From Oscillospiraceae bacterium (GTDB lineage Bacteria; Bacillota; Clostridia; Oscillospirales; Oscillospiraceae): DNA of 64,000 bases. Below the pieces are notes generated by a model, which saw nothing but the letters and a program-made list of their open reading frames with translations, ran no database searches and had not been told where the DNA came from. The DNA is taken from NCBI GenBank assembly GCA_017395935.1, contig JAFQNL010000013.1:62001-126000 (forward strand), given 5' to 3'. Both the position numbers and the translations under genes were made by a program. Positions 22,628 through 31,025 of the stretch are shown one piece after another (the first letter of the stretch is position 1; every line of letters begins with the position of its first letter).

Positions 22628-23170
22628 TTAGTCCTCCATCCGTCCTGCCCGTTCCAGCGCCCGTTTCAAAGCGGGAGTAAAGGCAAGAGCAAGGGCTATT
22701 TTAACCCCATCTCCCGGAAGGAACGGCAGTACGCAGACCACTACACTTCCCCACAGGGTCGTCCCGAAGCGCAGGGCATACCAGAAGCTTCCCATCAGAT
22801 ACAGCAGCGCCGTACCTGCAAGCATTGCAAGCAGTTGTCCCACTCGGCCTCTTCCCTTTCCCAGCCCGGAGAGAAACGCCAGTGGAAGATAGCCCAGCAG
22901 ATAGCCACCGGTGGGGCCAAAGAGCTGGCCCAGCCCCCCGGCAAAACCGGAAAAGACAGGCAAACCCACTGCGCCAATAGCCAAATAGACTCCGGCTGTG
23001 AGCAGGCCTCCCTTCGGCCCCAGAAGGCCGGAGGCGAGATAGATCACCAGCGTAGCCAGAGAGAGCGGCAGCGGTCCTGCCGGCAGGGTGACCGGCCCCG
23101 CTACGCACAGCAGCGCCGCCAGCAGGGCGGGAGCGGCCATGGACCGGGCAGGAGATATATGGTTTTCCAT
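22628..23170 (-). CDS. bioY: Biotin transporter BioY (ECF S-component)
   Basis: A 180-residue protein with about six membrane segments and BioY hallmarks: P-V-T-L-P-A-G-P-L-P near residues 26-35 (consensus v-P-f-t-l-q), L-L-G-P-K-G-G near 49, and F-G-P-T-G-G-Y-L-L-G-Y near 84. It captures biotin for the shared ECF energising module. No EcfA/T genes are adjacent, so it would draw on a general module or act alone. The cell is thus likely to rely on external biotin. Confidence 0.92.
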   Translation of the reverse strand: MENHISPARSMAAPALLAALLCVAGPVTLPAGPLPLSLATLVIYLASGLLGPKGGLLTAGVYLAIGAVGLPVFSGFAGGLGQLFGPTGGYLLGYLPLAFLSGLGKGRGRVGQLLAMLAGTALLYLMGSFWYALRFGTTLWGSVVVCVLPFLPGDGVKIALALAFTPALKRALERAGRMED

Positions 23171-23233
23171 GGCGCTTCTTCCTTTCAGGTTGGTCCGTTT
23201 TGCCGGACCATGGGTATGATAAGATAGGGCAGA

Positions 23234-23851
23234 TCAGCTCTGTCTGATGATCAGGACACCACCGCAGTAGGAGACCGGAACATAGTCGGAGGCAGGAAAC
23301 TGCTCTTTCATCTCCTCGTAAGTGAAGTAGCTCTCCTCCTCGTCCCAGTCCTCCGCACCACTCCGGCAGAGTTCCATCTGCTCTGCCGTCTCAAACGAGA
23401 TATCTCCCACATAAATCGCTCCTCCGTCCTTCAACAGGGGCAGCAGACTCCGGAGGAAGGTCAGCTTGTCCTCATGGGAAAGATGGTGCAGGGCATAGGT
23501 AGAGACAATTGCGTCATAGCGCTGCTCCAGCAGCGGTTGAGCCAGTCCCTGGGCAAAGTTTCCTCCAAAGAGATGGGCATGGGGCATCCGCTCTCCGGCA
23601 AGACGGCGCATCTGGTCAGAATAGTCCTGACCCCAGATCTCCACACCGGTTTCGTACAGGGCGCAGGCCAGTTTTCCGGTTCCAAAGCCGATATCCAGTA
23701 CCCGCTTTCCGCCGGCGGCAAGAACAGCATCCACAATTTTATCCAGCACAGCCTGATAGCCGGCGAAGGGGAACTCTCCCTCCCGGTCAGAACGGGACAC
23801 GTCAGCGTCATATTCCGGAGCCCAGCTGTCAAATCCATGGTTATCGTACAT
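23234..23851 (-). CDS. SAM-dependent methyltransferase
   Basis: A 205-residue class I methyltransferase: V-L-D-I-G-F-G-T-G near residues 51-59 (SAM motif I), D-Y-S-D-Q-M near 75, and D-A-I-V-S-T-Y-A-L-H-H near 112. The closest pattern is the YrrT-like small-molecule methyltransferases. Substrate unknown. Confidence 0.85.
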   Translation of the reverse strand: MYDNHGFDSWAPEYDADVSRSDREGEFPFAGYQAVLDKIVDAVLAAGGKRVLDIGFGTGKLACALYETGVEIWGQDYSDQMRRLAGERMPHAHLFGGNFAQGLAQPLLEQRYDAIVSTYALHHLSHEDKLTFLRSLLPLLKDGGAIYVGDISFETAEQMELCRSGAEDWDEEESYFTYEEMKEQFPASDYVPVSYCGGVLIIRQS

Positions 23852-23933
23852 CGGTTTTTCCTCCCTCAGGGGATGTTTTTCTTCATTTTATGCTCCCTGC
23901 CTTACCCCCGTCAAGTGCGCAGCTCCCCTTTTC

Positions 23934-23962
23934 TTGACAGAAAGAGGGTTTGCGGTTAGAAT
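23934..23962 (+). promoter_or_regulatory. Promoter of the topoisomerase operon
   Basis: TTGACA (23934-23939), 17 bases, TAGAAT (23957-23962). Confidence 0.85.
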
Positions 23963-23995
23963 TAGCATGAAATATTATGGAGTGTGAGAGTTTTT

Positions 23996-25981
23996 ATGGC
24001 AGCTAGAAAGAAAAAAGCAGAATACGGCAACGAGTCCATCTCCTCCCTCAAGGGCGCCGAGCGGGTACGCAAGCGCCCGGGCGTTATCTTTGGCTCGGAC
24101 AATCTGGAGGGCTGCGAGCATGCCGTCTTTGAGATCCTGTCCAACGCGGTGGACGAAGCCAGAGAGGGTCATGGCGATCTGATCATTGTCACCCGCTACA
24201 ACGACCGCTCTATCGAAGTGGAAGACTTCGGCCGTGGCTGTCCTGTAGACTGGAACCCCAAGGAGAACCGCTGGAATTGGGAGCTGGTATTCTGTGAGCT
24301 CTATGCCGGCGGCAAATACGGCGACGAGTACGGCTTCTCTCTGGGTCTTAACGGTCTGGGCTCCTGCGCTACCCAGTATGCCTCAGAGTATTTTGACGCC
24401 GTGATCCATCGGGATAATAAGCGCTACACGCTGCACTTTGAGAAGGGAGAAAATATCGGCGGCCTGCAGACAGAGGACTGCCCCCGGCACAAGACCGGCT
24501 CCCGTTTCCGCTGGAAGCCCGATCCCGAAGTCTTTACTGATATTGATATTCCCTCTGAGTACTTTACCGACGTGCTCAAGCGCCAGGCTGTAGTCAACGC
24601 CGGCATCACCTTCCGGTTCCGGGATCAGGTCGGCAATAAGTTTGAGGTTACCGACTACCGCTATGAGCAGGGCATTATGGACTATATTTCCGAGCTGGCT
24701 GGAGAGAATCCCCTGACCGCTCCCGTCCTGTTCCAAGCCGAGCGTCAGGGCCGGGACCAGGCTGACCGCCCGGAATACAAGGTGAAGATGAACCTCGCCT
24801 TCTGCTGCTCCAATACGGTAAGCGTGGTAGAACACTACCATAACTCCTCCTTTCTGGAGCACGGCGGGTCGCCGGAGAAAGCCCTTCGCTCCGCCTTTGT
24901 CTCGGCGGTGGACAGCTACCTGAAAAAGCAGAATAAGTATCAGAAGAACGAGAGCAAGATCACCTGGAACGACGTTCAGGACTGTCTGGTCTTCCTGTCC
25001 AACAACTTCTCCACCCAGACCTCCTACGAAAACCAGACCAAGAAGGCCATCAACAATAAGTTTATTCAGGAGGCCATGACCGACTTCCTCCGGGCTCAGC
25101 TGGAGGTCTACTTCATCGAAAATCCCCTCGACGCTGAGAAGATGGCCGGTCAGGTACTGATCAATAAGCGCAGCCGGGAGACGGCCGAGAAGAGCCGCCT
25201 GAACATCAAACAGAAGCTCTCCGGCTCGCTGGATATTACCAACCGGGTCCAGAAGTTCGTGGATTGCCGGAGCAGGGATGTCAGCCGCCGGGAGCTGTAT
25301 ATCGTAGAGGGTGACTCGGCTATGGGTGCAGTCAAACAGAGCCGCGACGCCGAGTTCCAGGGGATTATGCCCGTCCGGGGTAAGATCCTCAACTGTCTGA
25401 AAGCTGACTTCAACCGGATTTTCAAGAGCGAGATTATTACCGACCTGATCAAGGTCATGGGCTGCGGCGTGGAGCTGCCCTCTTCCGCCCGGAGCAAGAA
25501 CAGGGATCTGTCCACCTTCGATCTGGCCAATCTCCGCTGGAACAAAATCATTATCTGTACCGACGCCGACGTGGACGGCTTCCAGATCCGGACACTGATT
25601 CTGACGATGCTCTATCGGCTCACTCCCCAGCTCATTCAGCAGGGCTATGTCTATATCGCCGAGTCTCCCCTTTATGAGATTACCTGGAAGGAGAAGACCT
25701 GGTTTGCCTACTCCGACAAGGAGAAAAACGATATCGTGGCCGAAAACGCCGGCAAGAAGCTGGACGTCCAGCGCTCCAAAGGTCTGGGCGAAAACGAACC
25801 TGAGATGATGTGGCTGACTACCATGAATCCGGAGACCCGGCGTCTGATCAAGGTCATGCCTGAGGATGTGGAGCGGACAGCTCAGATGTTTGATCTGCTT
25901 CTGGGAGACAATCTGGCCGGCCGAAAGAGCCATATTGCCGATCACGGACACGAGTATCTGGATCTGGCGGATATTTCCTGA
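23996..25981 (+). CDS. Type IIA topoisomerase B subunit, ParE/GyrB-like, divergent
   Basis: A 661-residue GHKL ATPase-transducer-Toprim protein. The Bergerat ATP site shows E-I-L-S-N-A-V-D-E-A near residues 46-55 and L-G-L-N-G-L-G-S near 118. The Toprim acidic motif reads E-G-D-S-A-M-G-A-V where GyrB/ParE have E-G-D-S-A-G-G-S, and the metal-binding D-A-D-V-D-G near 525 is kept. It pairs with the A subunit 93 bases downstream. The length and missing insert favour a topo IV type. Divergence suggests the extra, third type IIA pair seen in some Clostridia rather than the main gyrase. Confidence 0.85.
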   Translation: MAARKKKAEYGNESISSLKGAERVRKRPGVIFGSDNLEGCEHAVFEILSNAVDEAREGHGDLIIVTRYNDRSIEVEDFGRGCPVDWNPKENRWNWELVFCELYAGGKYGDEYGFSLGLNGLGSCATQYASEYFDAVIHRDNKRYTLHFEKGENIGGLQTEDCPRHKTGSRFRWKPDPEVFTDIDIPSEYFTDVLKRQAVVNAGITFRFRDQVGNKFEVTDYRYEQGIMDYISELAGENPLTAPVLFQAERQGRDQADRPEYKVKMNLAFCCSNTVSVVEHYHNSSFLEHGGSPEKALRSAFVSAVDSYLKKQNKYQKNESKITWNDVQDCLVFLSNNFSTQTSYENQTKKAINNKFIQEAMTDFLRAQLEVYFIENPLDAEKMAGQVLINKRSRETAEKSRLNIKQKLSGSLDITNRVQKFVDCRSRDVSRRELYIVEGDSAMGAVKQSRDAEFQGIMPVRGKILNCLKADFNRIFKSEIITDLIKVMGCGVELPSSARSKNRDLSTFDLANLRWNKIIICTDADVDGFQIRTLILTMLYRLTPQLIQQGYVYIAESPLYEITWKEKTWFAYSDKEKNDIVAENAGKKLDVQRSKGLGENEPEMMWLTTMNPETRRLIKVMPEDVERTAQMFDLLLGDNLAGRKSHIADHGHEYLDLADIS

Positions 25982-26074
25982 CCCGCGTCCCGTCGGGCAG
26001 GGTCCCGCCTCATCCATTTTCAGGAGCAGCAGTCTGGCTGCCCACTGTACCGATAAACAAAAGGAAGGTATTCC

Positions 26075-28309
26075 ATGGCAAAAAAGAAAACACCCAAGGA
26101 TACAACCAGAAAAAACAACCCCAACGTCATGGGTCTGCGCCCGGAGGTATTGGAGCAGCCCATTACCCAAACGCTGGAAGTTAACTATATGCCCTACGCA
26201 ATGAGCGTCATCGTCTCCCGGGCTATTCCGGAAATTGACGGCTTTAAGCCCAGCCACCGGAAACTGCTCTACACCATGTATCAGATGCACTTGCTCAATG
26301 GTCCCCGAACCAAGTCGGCCAACGTGGTGGGCGCTACCATGAAGCTCAATCCCCACGGCGACATGGCCATCTACGAAACCATGGTCCGCCTCTCCCGGGG
26401 CTATGGGGCCCTGCTCCACCCGCTGGTAGACTCCAAGGGCAATTTCGGCAAGGTCTACTCCCGTGATATGGCCTTTGCCGCCAGCCGGTATACCGAGGTC
26501 CGTCTGGACCCCATCTGCGCCGAGCTGTTTAAGGATATCGACAAAGATACGGTAGACTTCGTCGACAACTACGACGGACGAATGAAAGAGCCTACCCTGC
26601 TGCCCACCACCTTCCCCAACGTTCTGGTCTCCGCCAATCAGGGTATTGCCGTCGGCATGGCTTCCAATCTCTGCGGCTTCAATCTGGGCGAAGTGTGCGA
26701 CGCTGCCATTGCCAGAATCAAGGATCCGGAAGTGGATCTGCTCTCCGTCCTGAAAGCGCCCGACTTCCCCACCGGCGGTCAGCTTCTCTACAATGAGCAG
26801 GAGCTGCGTCAGATCTATGAAACAGGCAGAGGCTCCTTTAAGGTGAGAGCCAAGTGGCGCTATCTCAAGAGCGAAAATCTGATCGAAGTCTATGAGATTC
26901 CCTATACCACTACGGTGGAAGCTATTATCGACAAGGTGGAAGAGCTGGTCAAGGCAGGAAAGCTGAAAGAGATTTCTGACATCAGAGACGAAACCGATCT
27001 GTCCGGTCTGAAGCTGGCCATTGACCTGAAGCGTGGGACCGATCCGGAAAAGCTCATGCAGAAGCTGTTCAAATCCACCCCCTTGCAGGACTCTTCCTCC
27101 TGTAACTTCAATATTCTGATTGCCGGCTCTCCCCGGGTTATGGGTGTGGGCGAGATTCTGGAAGAGTGGACGGCATGGCGTCTGGAGAGCGTCCGCCGCC
27201 GGGCCTACTTTGACATGGAGAAGAAGGAGGAGAAGCTCCATCTTCTCAAAGGCCTCGCCCGGATCCTGCTGGACATCGACAAGGCCATTGCCATCATTCG
27301 CGAAACCGAATCGGACGCCGAAGTAGTGCCCAATCTGATGGTAGGCTTCGGTATCGACCAGACTCAGGCCGAGTTTGTAGCCGAGATTAAGCTGCGCAAC
27401 ATCAACAAAGAATATATCCTTCGCCGCACTCAGGAGATCGACCAGCTCTTCAATGATATTGCCGATCTCAGAGACATTGTGGCCCGTCCTGCCCGGCGAA
27501 AGAAGATTATCACCGAAGAGCTGAAGGCCGTCAAAAAGAAGTATGCCATGGAGCGCCGGACTGAGATTCTCTATGATTTTGAGGAGGAGACGGCCGAACC
27601 TGTGGCTGAGATCCCTGACTATCCCGTCCATCTCTTTCTCTCCCGGGAGGGCTACTTCAAGAAAATCACGCCTCAGTCCCTGCGAATGTCCGGCGAACAC
27701 AAGTACAAAGAGGGAGACGGCCCCTTCCTCCAGTGGGAAGCCAGCAATCGGGATGAGATCATGTTCTTTACCGACCGTCAGCAATGCTACAAGACCTTCC
27801 TGTATGAGTTTGCGGACACGAAGGCCAGCGTACTGGGCAGCTTCCTACCCTCGGCACTGGGCATGGAGGAGGGCGAGAGCGTCCTCTGGGCCTGTCTGCC
27901 CGGGGACTACACAGGCAATCTGCTCTTCTTCTTTGCCAACGGCAAAGCTGCCCGGGTAGAGCTGAGCAAGTACCAGACCCTCACCCGCCGGAAGAAGCTG
28001 ACCGGCGCATTCTCTGACAAGAGTCCTCTGAAGGCGGCCATGCTGATCCGGGAGGATCTGGAGCTGGCAGTCGTCTCCTCTGAGGGTCGCTGCCTCACCT
28101 TCCATACGGCTCTGCTCACTCCCAAGACTACCCGCAATACGCAGGGTGTCTCTCTGATGACCCTCAAGAGCAAGTATCAGCTGGAAACCGTCCACCCCCT
28201 GGAGGAAAGCCAGATCAAAAACAGAAGCCGCTATCGGGCCAGAAATATACCCGCTGCCGGTGCTCTGCTTCGTCCGGAAGACCGGGGAGAGGAGCAGATG
28301 ATGCTCTGA
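26075..28309 (+). CDS. Type IIA topoisomerase A subunit, ParC/GyrA-like, divergent
   Basis: A 744-residue DNA cleavage subunit. The catalytic tyrosine is Tyr139 in A-S-R-Y-T-E-V-R-L. The winged-helix start reads D-G-F-K-P-S-H-R-K rather than the usual D-G-L-K-P-V-H-R-R. In the quinolone region, Met97 and Glu101 stand where E. coli GyrA has Ser83 and Asp87 (N-P-H-G-D-M-A-I-Y-E-T). The C-terminal beta-pinwheel part is weak and lacks a clear GyrA box, which fits a decatenase rather than a supercoiling enzyme. It acts with the B subunit just upstream. Confidence 0.85.
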   Translation: MAKKKTPKDTTRKNNPNVMGLRPEVLEQPITQTLEVNYMPYAMSVIVSRAIPEIDGFKPSHRKLLYTMYQMHLLNGPRTKSANVVGATMKLNPHGDMAIYETMVRLSRGYGALLHPLVDSKGNFGKVYSRDMAFAASRYTEVRLDPICAELFKDIDKDTVDFVDNYDGRMKEPTLLPTTFPNVLVSANQGIAVGMASNLCGFNLGEVCDAAIARIKDPEVDLLSVLKAPDFPTGGQLLYNEQELRQIYETGRGSFKVRAKWRYLKSENLIEVYEIPYTTTVEAIIDKVEELVKAGKLKEISDIRDETDLSGLKLAIDLKRGTDPEKLMQKLFKSTPLQDSSSCNFNILIAGSPRVMGVGEILEEWTAWRLESVRRRAYFDMEKKEEKLHLLKGLARILLDIDKAIAIIRETESDAEVVPNLMVGFGIDQTQAEFVAEIKLRNINKEYILRRTQEIDQLFNDIADLRDIVARPARRKKIITEELKAVKKKYAMERRTEILYDFEEETAEPVAEIPDYPVHLFLSREGYFKKITPQSLRMSGEHKYKEGDGPFLQWEASNRDEIMFFTDRQQCYKTFLYEFADTKASVLGSFLPSALGMEEGESVLWACLPGDYTGNLLFFFANGKAARVELSKYQTLTRRKKLTGAFSDKSPLKAAMLIREDLELAVVSSEGRCLTFHTALLTPKTTRNTQGVSLMTLKSKYQLETVHPLEESQIKNRSRYRARNIPAAGALLRPEDRGEEQMML

Positions 28310-28348
28310 CGGTAAGCCGCCTGTATAGAGAAAGGAGGTTCCTTCGCT

Positions 28349-29464
28349 GTGAAGAAAAAGCTGCTGATCCTGCTGCTGAGTTTCTCCCTGCTGCTTACCG
28401 GCTGTTCCGGGCTGCTGGAACGGGAGTACCGCTCGGTCAGCACCCACATCTCTCACACCTCCGAAGAGGACGACTCGGCTGCGCTGCGGGCAGAGAGCTA
28501 TTCCGATCTGGTCAACGGCGTGCAGTATTTTGTCTCTACCGGTCAGGAGGAGGGGATTATCCACCTCTATCATCATACCGGAGACATAGAGCAGGAACTG
28601 GCGCAGGCCTGTCAGGAGGTTTTGACCCAAGATCCTCTGGGCAACTGGGCTCTGACAGATATCCAGTTTCAGACCAGTCGGATCATTTCTTACGATGAAT
28701 GCCTCTTCTCCTTCAGCTACCGCCGCTCTCCTCAGGAGATGGAGCGGCTGCAGAGTATCGTCGGCACCTACGCCCTGCGGCAGGCCATTAACCGGTGTAT
28801 GTCTGACTACGACTCTCCTCTGCTGCTGGAGACCAACAGTTATTACGCTGACAAAGAGCTGCTGCTCTCTCTGGTTCAGGAGGCCTACTATGCCGCTCCC
28901 GGCTTCGCCATGGGTTATCCCAAAGTGAGCATCTCTGTCTACCCGGAAGACGCCCCCTCTGTTTTGAAGATTGTGGAGATCAGCTTCACTTATCCTCAGT
29001 CCCGGCAGACCCTTCAGCAACAGGCCCAGCAGGTAACGGCCCAGGCCGCTGCCCTGACCGGCGTAGCGCCCGGCGAAGGTGAGGTTGGCTGCTGGCTCCT
29101 CTGCTCCCGGCTGAAAGAGGTACTCAACTACGCCGAGGATGGACAGGCAAGTGTCTATGCCGCCCTGTCCGGTGAAAGCGCCGACAGCCAAGCTGCCGCC
29201 CTCGCCTATCATCTGCTTTGCTCCCGGGTAGGCATCGAGTGCATGACCATTCATGGGACCAGAGATGGCTCCGCCCACTGGTGGAATCTGGTACTGGTAG
29301 ACGACGTCTGGTATCATGTGGATGTAACAGCGGAAAGCAGCGAGGATTCCCTGCTTCATACTGGGGAGGAAATGCTCTCCGGTTATACCTGGGACGAGAG
29401 CGCTTATCCGGATACCCGGTCTGAACAGCCAGTGAAAGCGCAGACCCCATCTGTCTCCGGCTAG
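28349..29464 (+). CDS. Lipoprotein with transglutaminase-like domain, nucleophile replaced
   Basis: A GTG start at 28349 is placed by AAAGGAGG. Signal peptide and lipobox L-T-G-C end at Cys19. The C-terminal domain (about 250-340) matches transglutaminase/protease-like folds: I-H-G-T, S-A-H-W-W-N-L-V, and W-Y-H-V-D-V-T supply the His and Asp. The Cys expected about 35 residues earlier is Ser in S-A-D-S-Q-A-A-A-L-A-Y. So it is probably non-enzymatic or uses Ser. It lies 39 bases after the topoisomerase A gene, with its own ribosome site. Confidence 0.82.
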   Translation: MKKKLLILLLSFSLLLTGCSGLLEREYRSVSTHISHTSEEDDSAALRAESYSDLVNGVQYFVSTGQEEGIIHLYHHTGDIEQELAQACQEVLTQDPLGNWALTDIQFQTSRIISYDECLFSFSYRRSPQEMERLQSIVGTYALRQAINRCMSDYDSPLLLETNSYYADKELLLSLVQEAYYAAPGFAMGYPKVSISVYPEDAPSVLKIVEISFTYPQSRQTLQQQAQQVTAQAAALTGVAPGEGEVGCWLLCSRLKEVLNYAEDGQASVYAALSGESADSQAAALAYHLLCSRVGIECMTIHGTRDGSAHWWNLVLVDDVWYHVDVTAESSEDSLLHTGEEMLSGYTWDESAYPDTRSEQPVKAQTPSVSG

Positions 29465-29516
29465 GATCGCCCTGAGGCCGGTTAATGAGTCCAGCTGCCC
29501 AACAGATCAAATGAAC

Positions 29517-29550
29517 AAGCTCCCTCTGATGCAACGATCAGAGGGAGCTT
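29517..29550. terminator. Bidirectional terminator before serA
   Basis: AAGCTCCCTCTGAT (29517-29530) pairs with ATCAGAGGGAGCTT (29537-29550), with T-rich flanks on both strands. Confidence 0.88.
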
Positions 29551-29568
29551 TCTGTTTTCTTGACCAGA

Positions 29569-30732
29569 TCAGAGGATACGGACCCGGATAACGGTATTCA
29601 TAGCGTTAAGCTCGGCACGAACCTCATCGCCAACCACAGTGTTCAAGTCCACCATAGTATAGGCGTATTCGCCCCGGGACTTGTTGACCATATTTTCAAC
29701 GTTGATGCCCAGCTTGGCAAAGATAGCGATAATATTGGCCAGAACAGAATGGACGTTCCGGTGCATAATGGTCACGCGGCAGACACCGGAGCGAGGCATG
29801 GAGACGGCAGGATAGTTGACAGAGTTGGAGATGTTGCCGTTTTCCAGGAAGTCCTTCAGTTCACGGGCAGCCATGACAGCGCAGTTTTCCTCGCTCTCAG
29901 GCGTAGATGCACCCAGATGGGGCGTACCGATAACGTTCTTGGTCTTAATCAGAGCGTTGGTGGGAAAGTCGGTGACATAGCGGCTGACCTTGCCCTGTTC
30001 CAGCGCCTGAATCATGTCCTCATCTTTGACCAGACCACCGCGGGCAAAGTTCAGGATGCGGACCCCGTCCTTCATACGGACGATAGAGTCAGAGTTGATC
30101 ATGCCAGCCGTATCCTTGTTGTAGGGGACATGGAGGGAGATATAGTCAGCCTCACGGTAGATGTCGTCCAGATTGGTGGTGTGGCGGACATGCGTATCCA
30201 GCAGAAGAGCAGCATGGACGGTCAGGAAGGGATCATAGCCGATGACCTTCATGCCCAGTGCGATGGCAGCATTGGCCACCTTGGCACCGATGGCGCCAAG
30301 GCCCACGATACCCAGCGTCTTGCCGTAGATCTCGGGACCCACAAAGGCAGACTTGCCCTTCTCCACAACAGTGGACACTTCTACGCCCTCCAGCATCCGG
30401 TTATTCACCCACTGGCTGCCGCCGAAGATATCCCGGGAAGAGTAGAGCAGCGCGGCAAGGACCAGTTCCTTAACTGCGTTGGCATTGGCGCCGGGCGTGT
30501 TGAAAACGGCGATACCCTGCTCAGAGCATCTTTCAATGGGGATATTATTTACGCCCGCGCCGGCACGGGCAATGACCCGCAGTTCCTCGGGGAATTCCAC
30601 ATCGTGGAGGCTGGCGGAGCGGACAAGGACTGCGTCATAGTGTTCCAGATCGTCTCCCACACGGAAGTTGCTGGCAGGGAGCTGATCCAGACCGACCTGG
30701 GCGATCTTGTTCATGGTCTTTACGCGATACAT
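29569..30732 (-). CDS. serA: D-3-phosphoglycerate dehydrogenase
   Basis: A 387-residue 2-hydroxyacid dehydrogenase of the short SerA type. NAD-binding G-L-G-A-I-G-A-K-V near residues 144-152, catalytic Arg in A-R-G-G-L near 232, and G-T-P-H-L-G-A-S near 278 with the catalytic His. A C-terminal ACT domain (about 315-387) could sense serine. It oxidises 3-phosphoglycerate in the first step of serine synthesis. GAAGGAGA precedes the ATG; a consensus promoter lies upstream. No serine aminotransferase gene is adjacent. Confidence 0.92.
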   Translation of the reverse strand: MYRVKTMNKIAQVGLDQLPASNFRVGDDLEHYDAVLVRSASLHDVEFPEELRVIARAGAGVNNIPIERCSEQGIAVFNTPGANANAVKELVLAALLYSSRDIFGGSQWVNNRMLEGVEVSTVVEKGKSAFVGPEIYGKTLGIVGLGAIGAKVANAAIALGMKVIGYDPFLTVHAALLLDTHVRHTTNLDDIYREADYISLHVPYNKDTAGMINSDSIVRMKDGVRILNFARGGLVKDEDMIQALEQGKVSRYVTDFPTNALIKTKNVIGTPHLGASTPESEENCAVMAARELKDFLENGNISNSVNYPAVSMPRSGVCRVTIMHRNVHSVLANIIAIFAKLGINVENMVNKSRGEYAYTMVDLNTVVGDEVRAELNAMNTVIRVRIL

Positions 30733-30794
30733 GAGTTTCGTCTCCTTCCGCCGGACCGGAATCCGGCGACAATATCACTTTAACAAGCTACTTT

Positions 30795-30823
30795 ATTATA
30801 TCAGCCTCCTCCCGTCTTTTCAA
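30795..30823 (-). promoter_or_regulatory. serA promoter
   Basis: On the minus strand: TTGAAA, 17 bases, TATAAT. A short GC hairpin lies in the leader near 30,755-30,775; no riboswitch or T-box is recognised. Confidence 0.85.
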
Positions 30824-30936
30824 TGCCACTCTTGTCTGAAAAAGCCGGCGGATCGCGGCAGATACTGTTACTTTTGCTCATATTGCCTCCTCTGCCCGGG
30901 AGCGGGAGGAAACTTCCCCGCTTTTCCCTTCCTTTC

Positions 30937-30965
30937 TTGAAACAGAAAGGGAACTGTGCTAGTAT
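30937..30965 (+). promoter_or_regulatory. Promoter of the pyrophosphatase gene
   Basis: TTGAAA (30937-30942), 17 bases, TAGTAT (30960-30965). Confidence 0.75.
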
Positions 30966-31025
30966 AGCTGTATCAAGACTGGGCAGGGTCTTCCGGCCCG
31001 TTCAGGAAAGGAGTCAACGATCAAT

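Noticed and set aside
24383-27784. 1133-codon minus-strand open frame across the topoisomerase genes
   Set aside because: It spans two genes with clear domains on the other strand; no domain or start site of its own.
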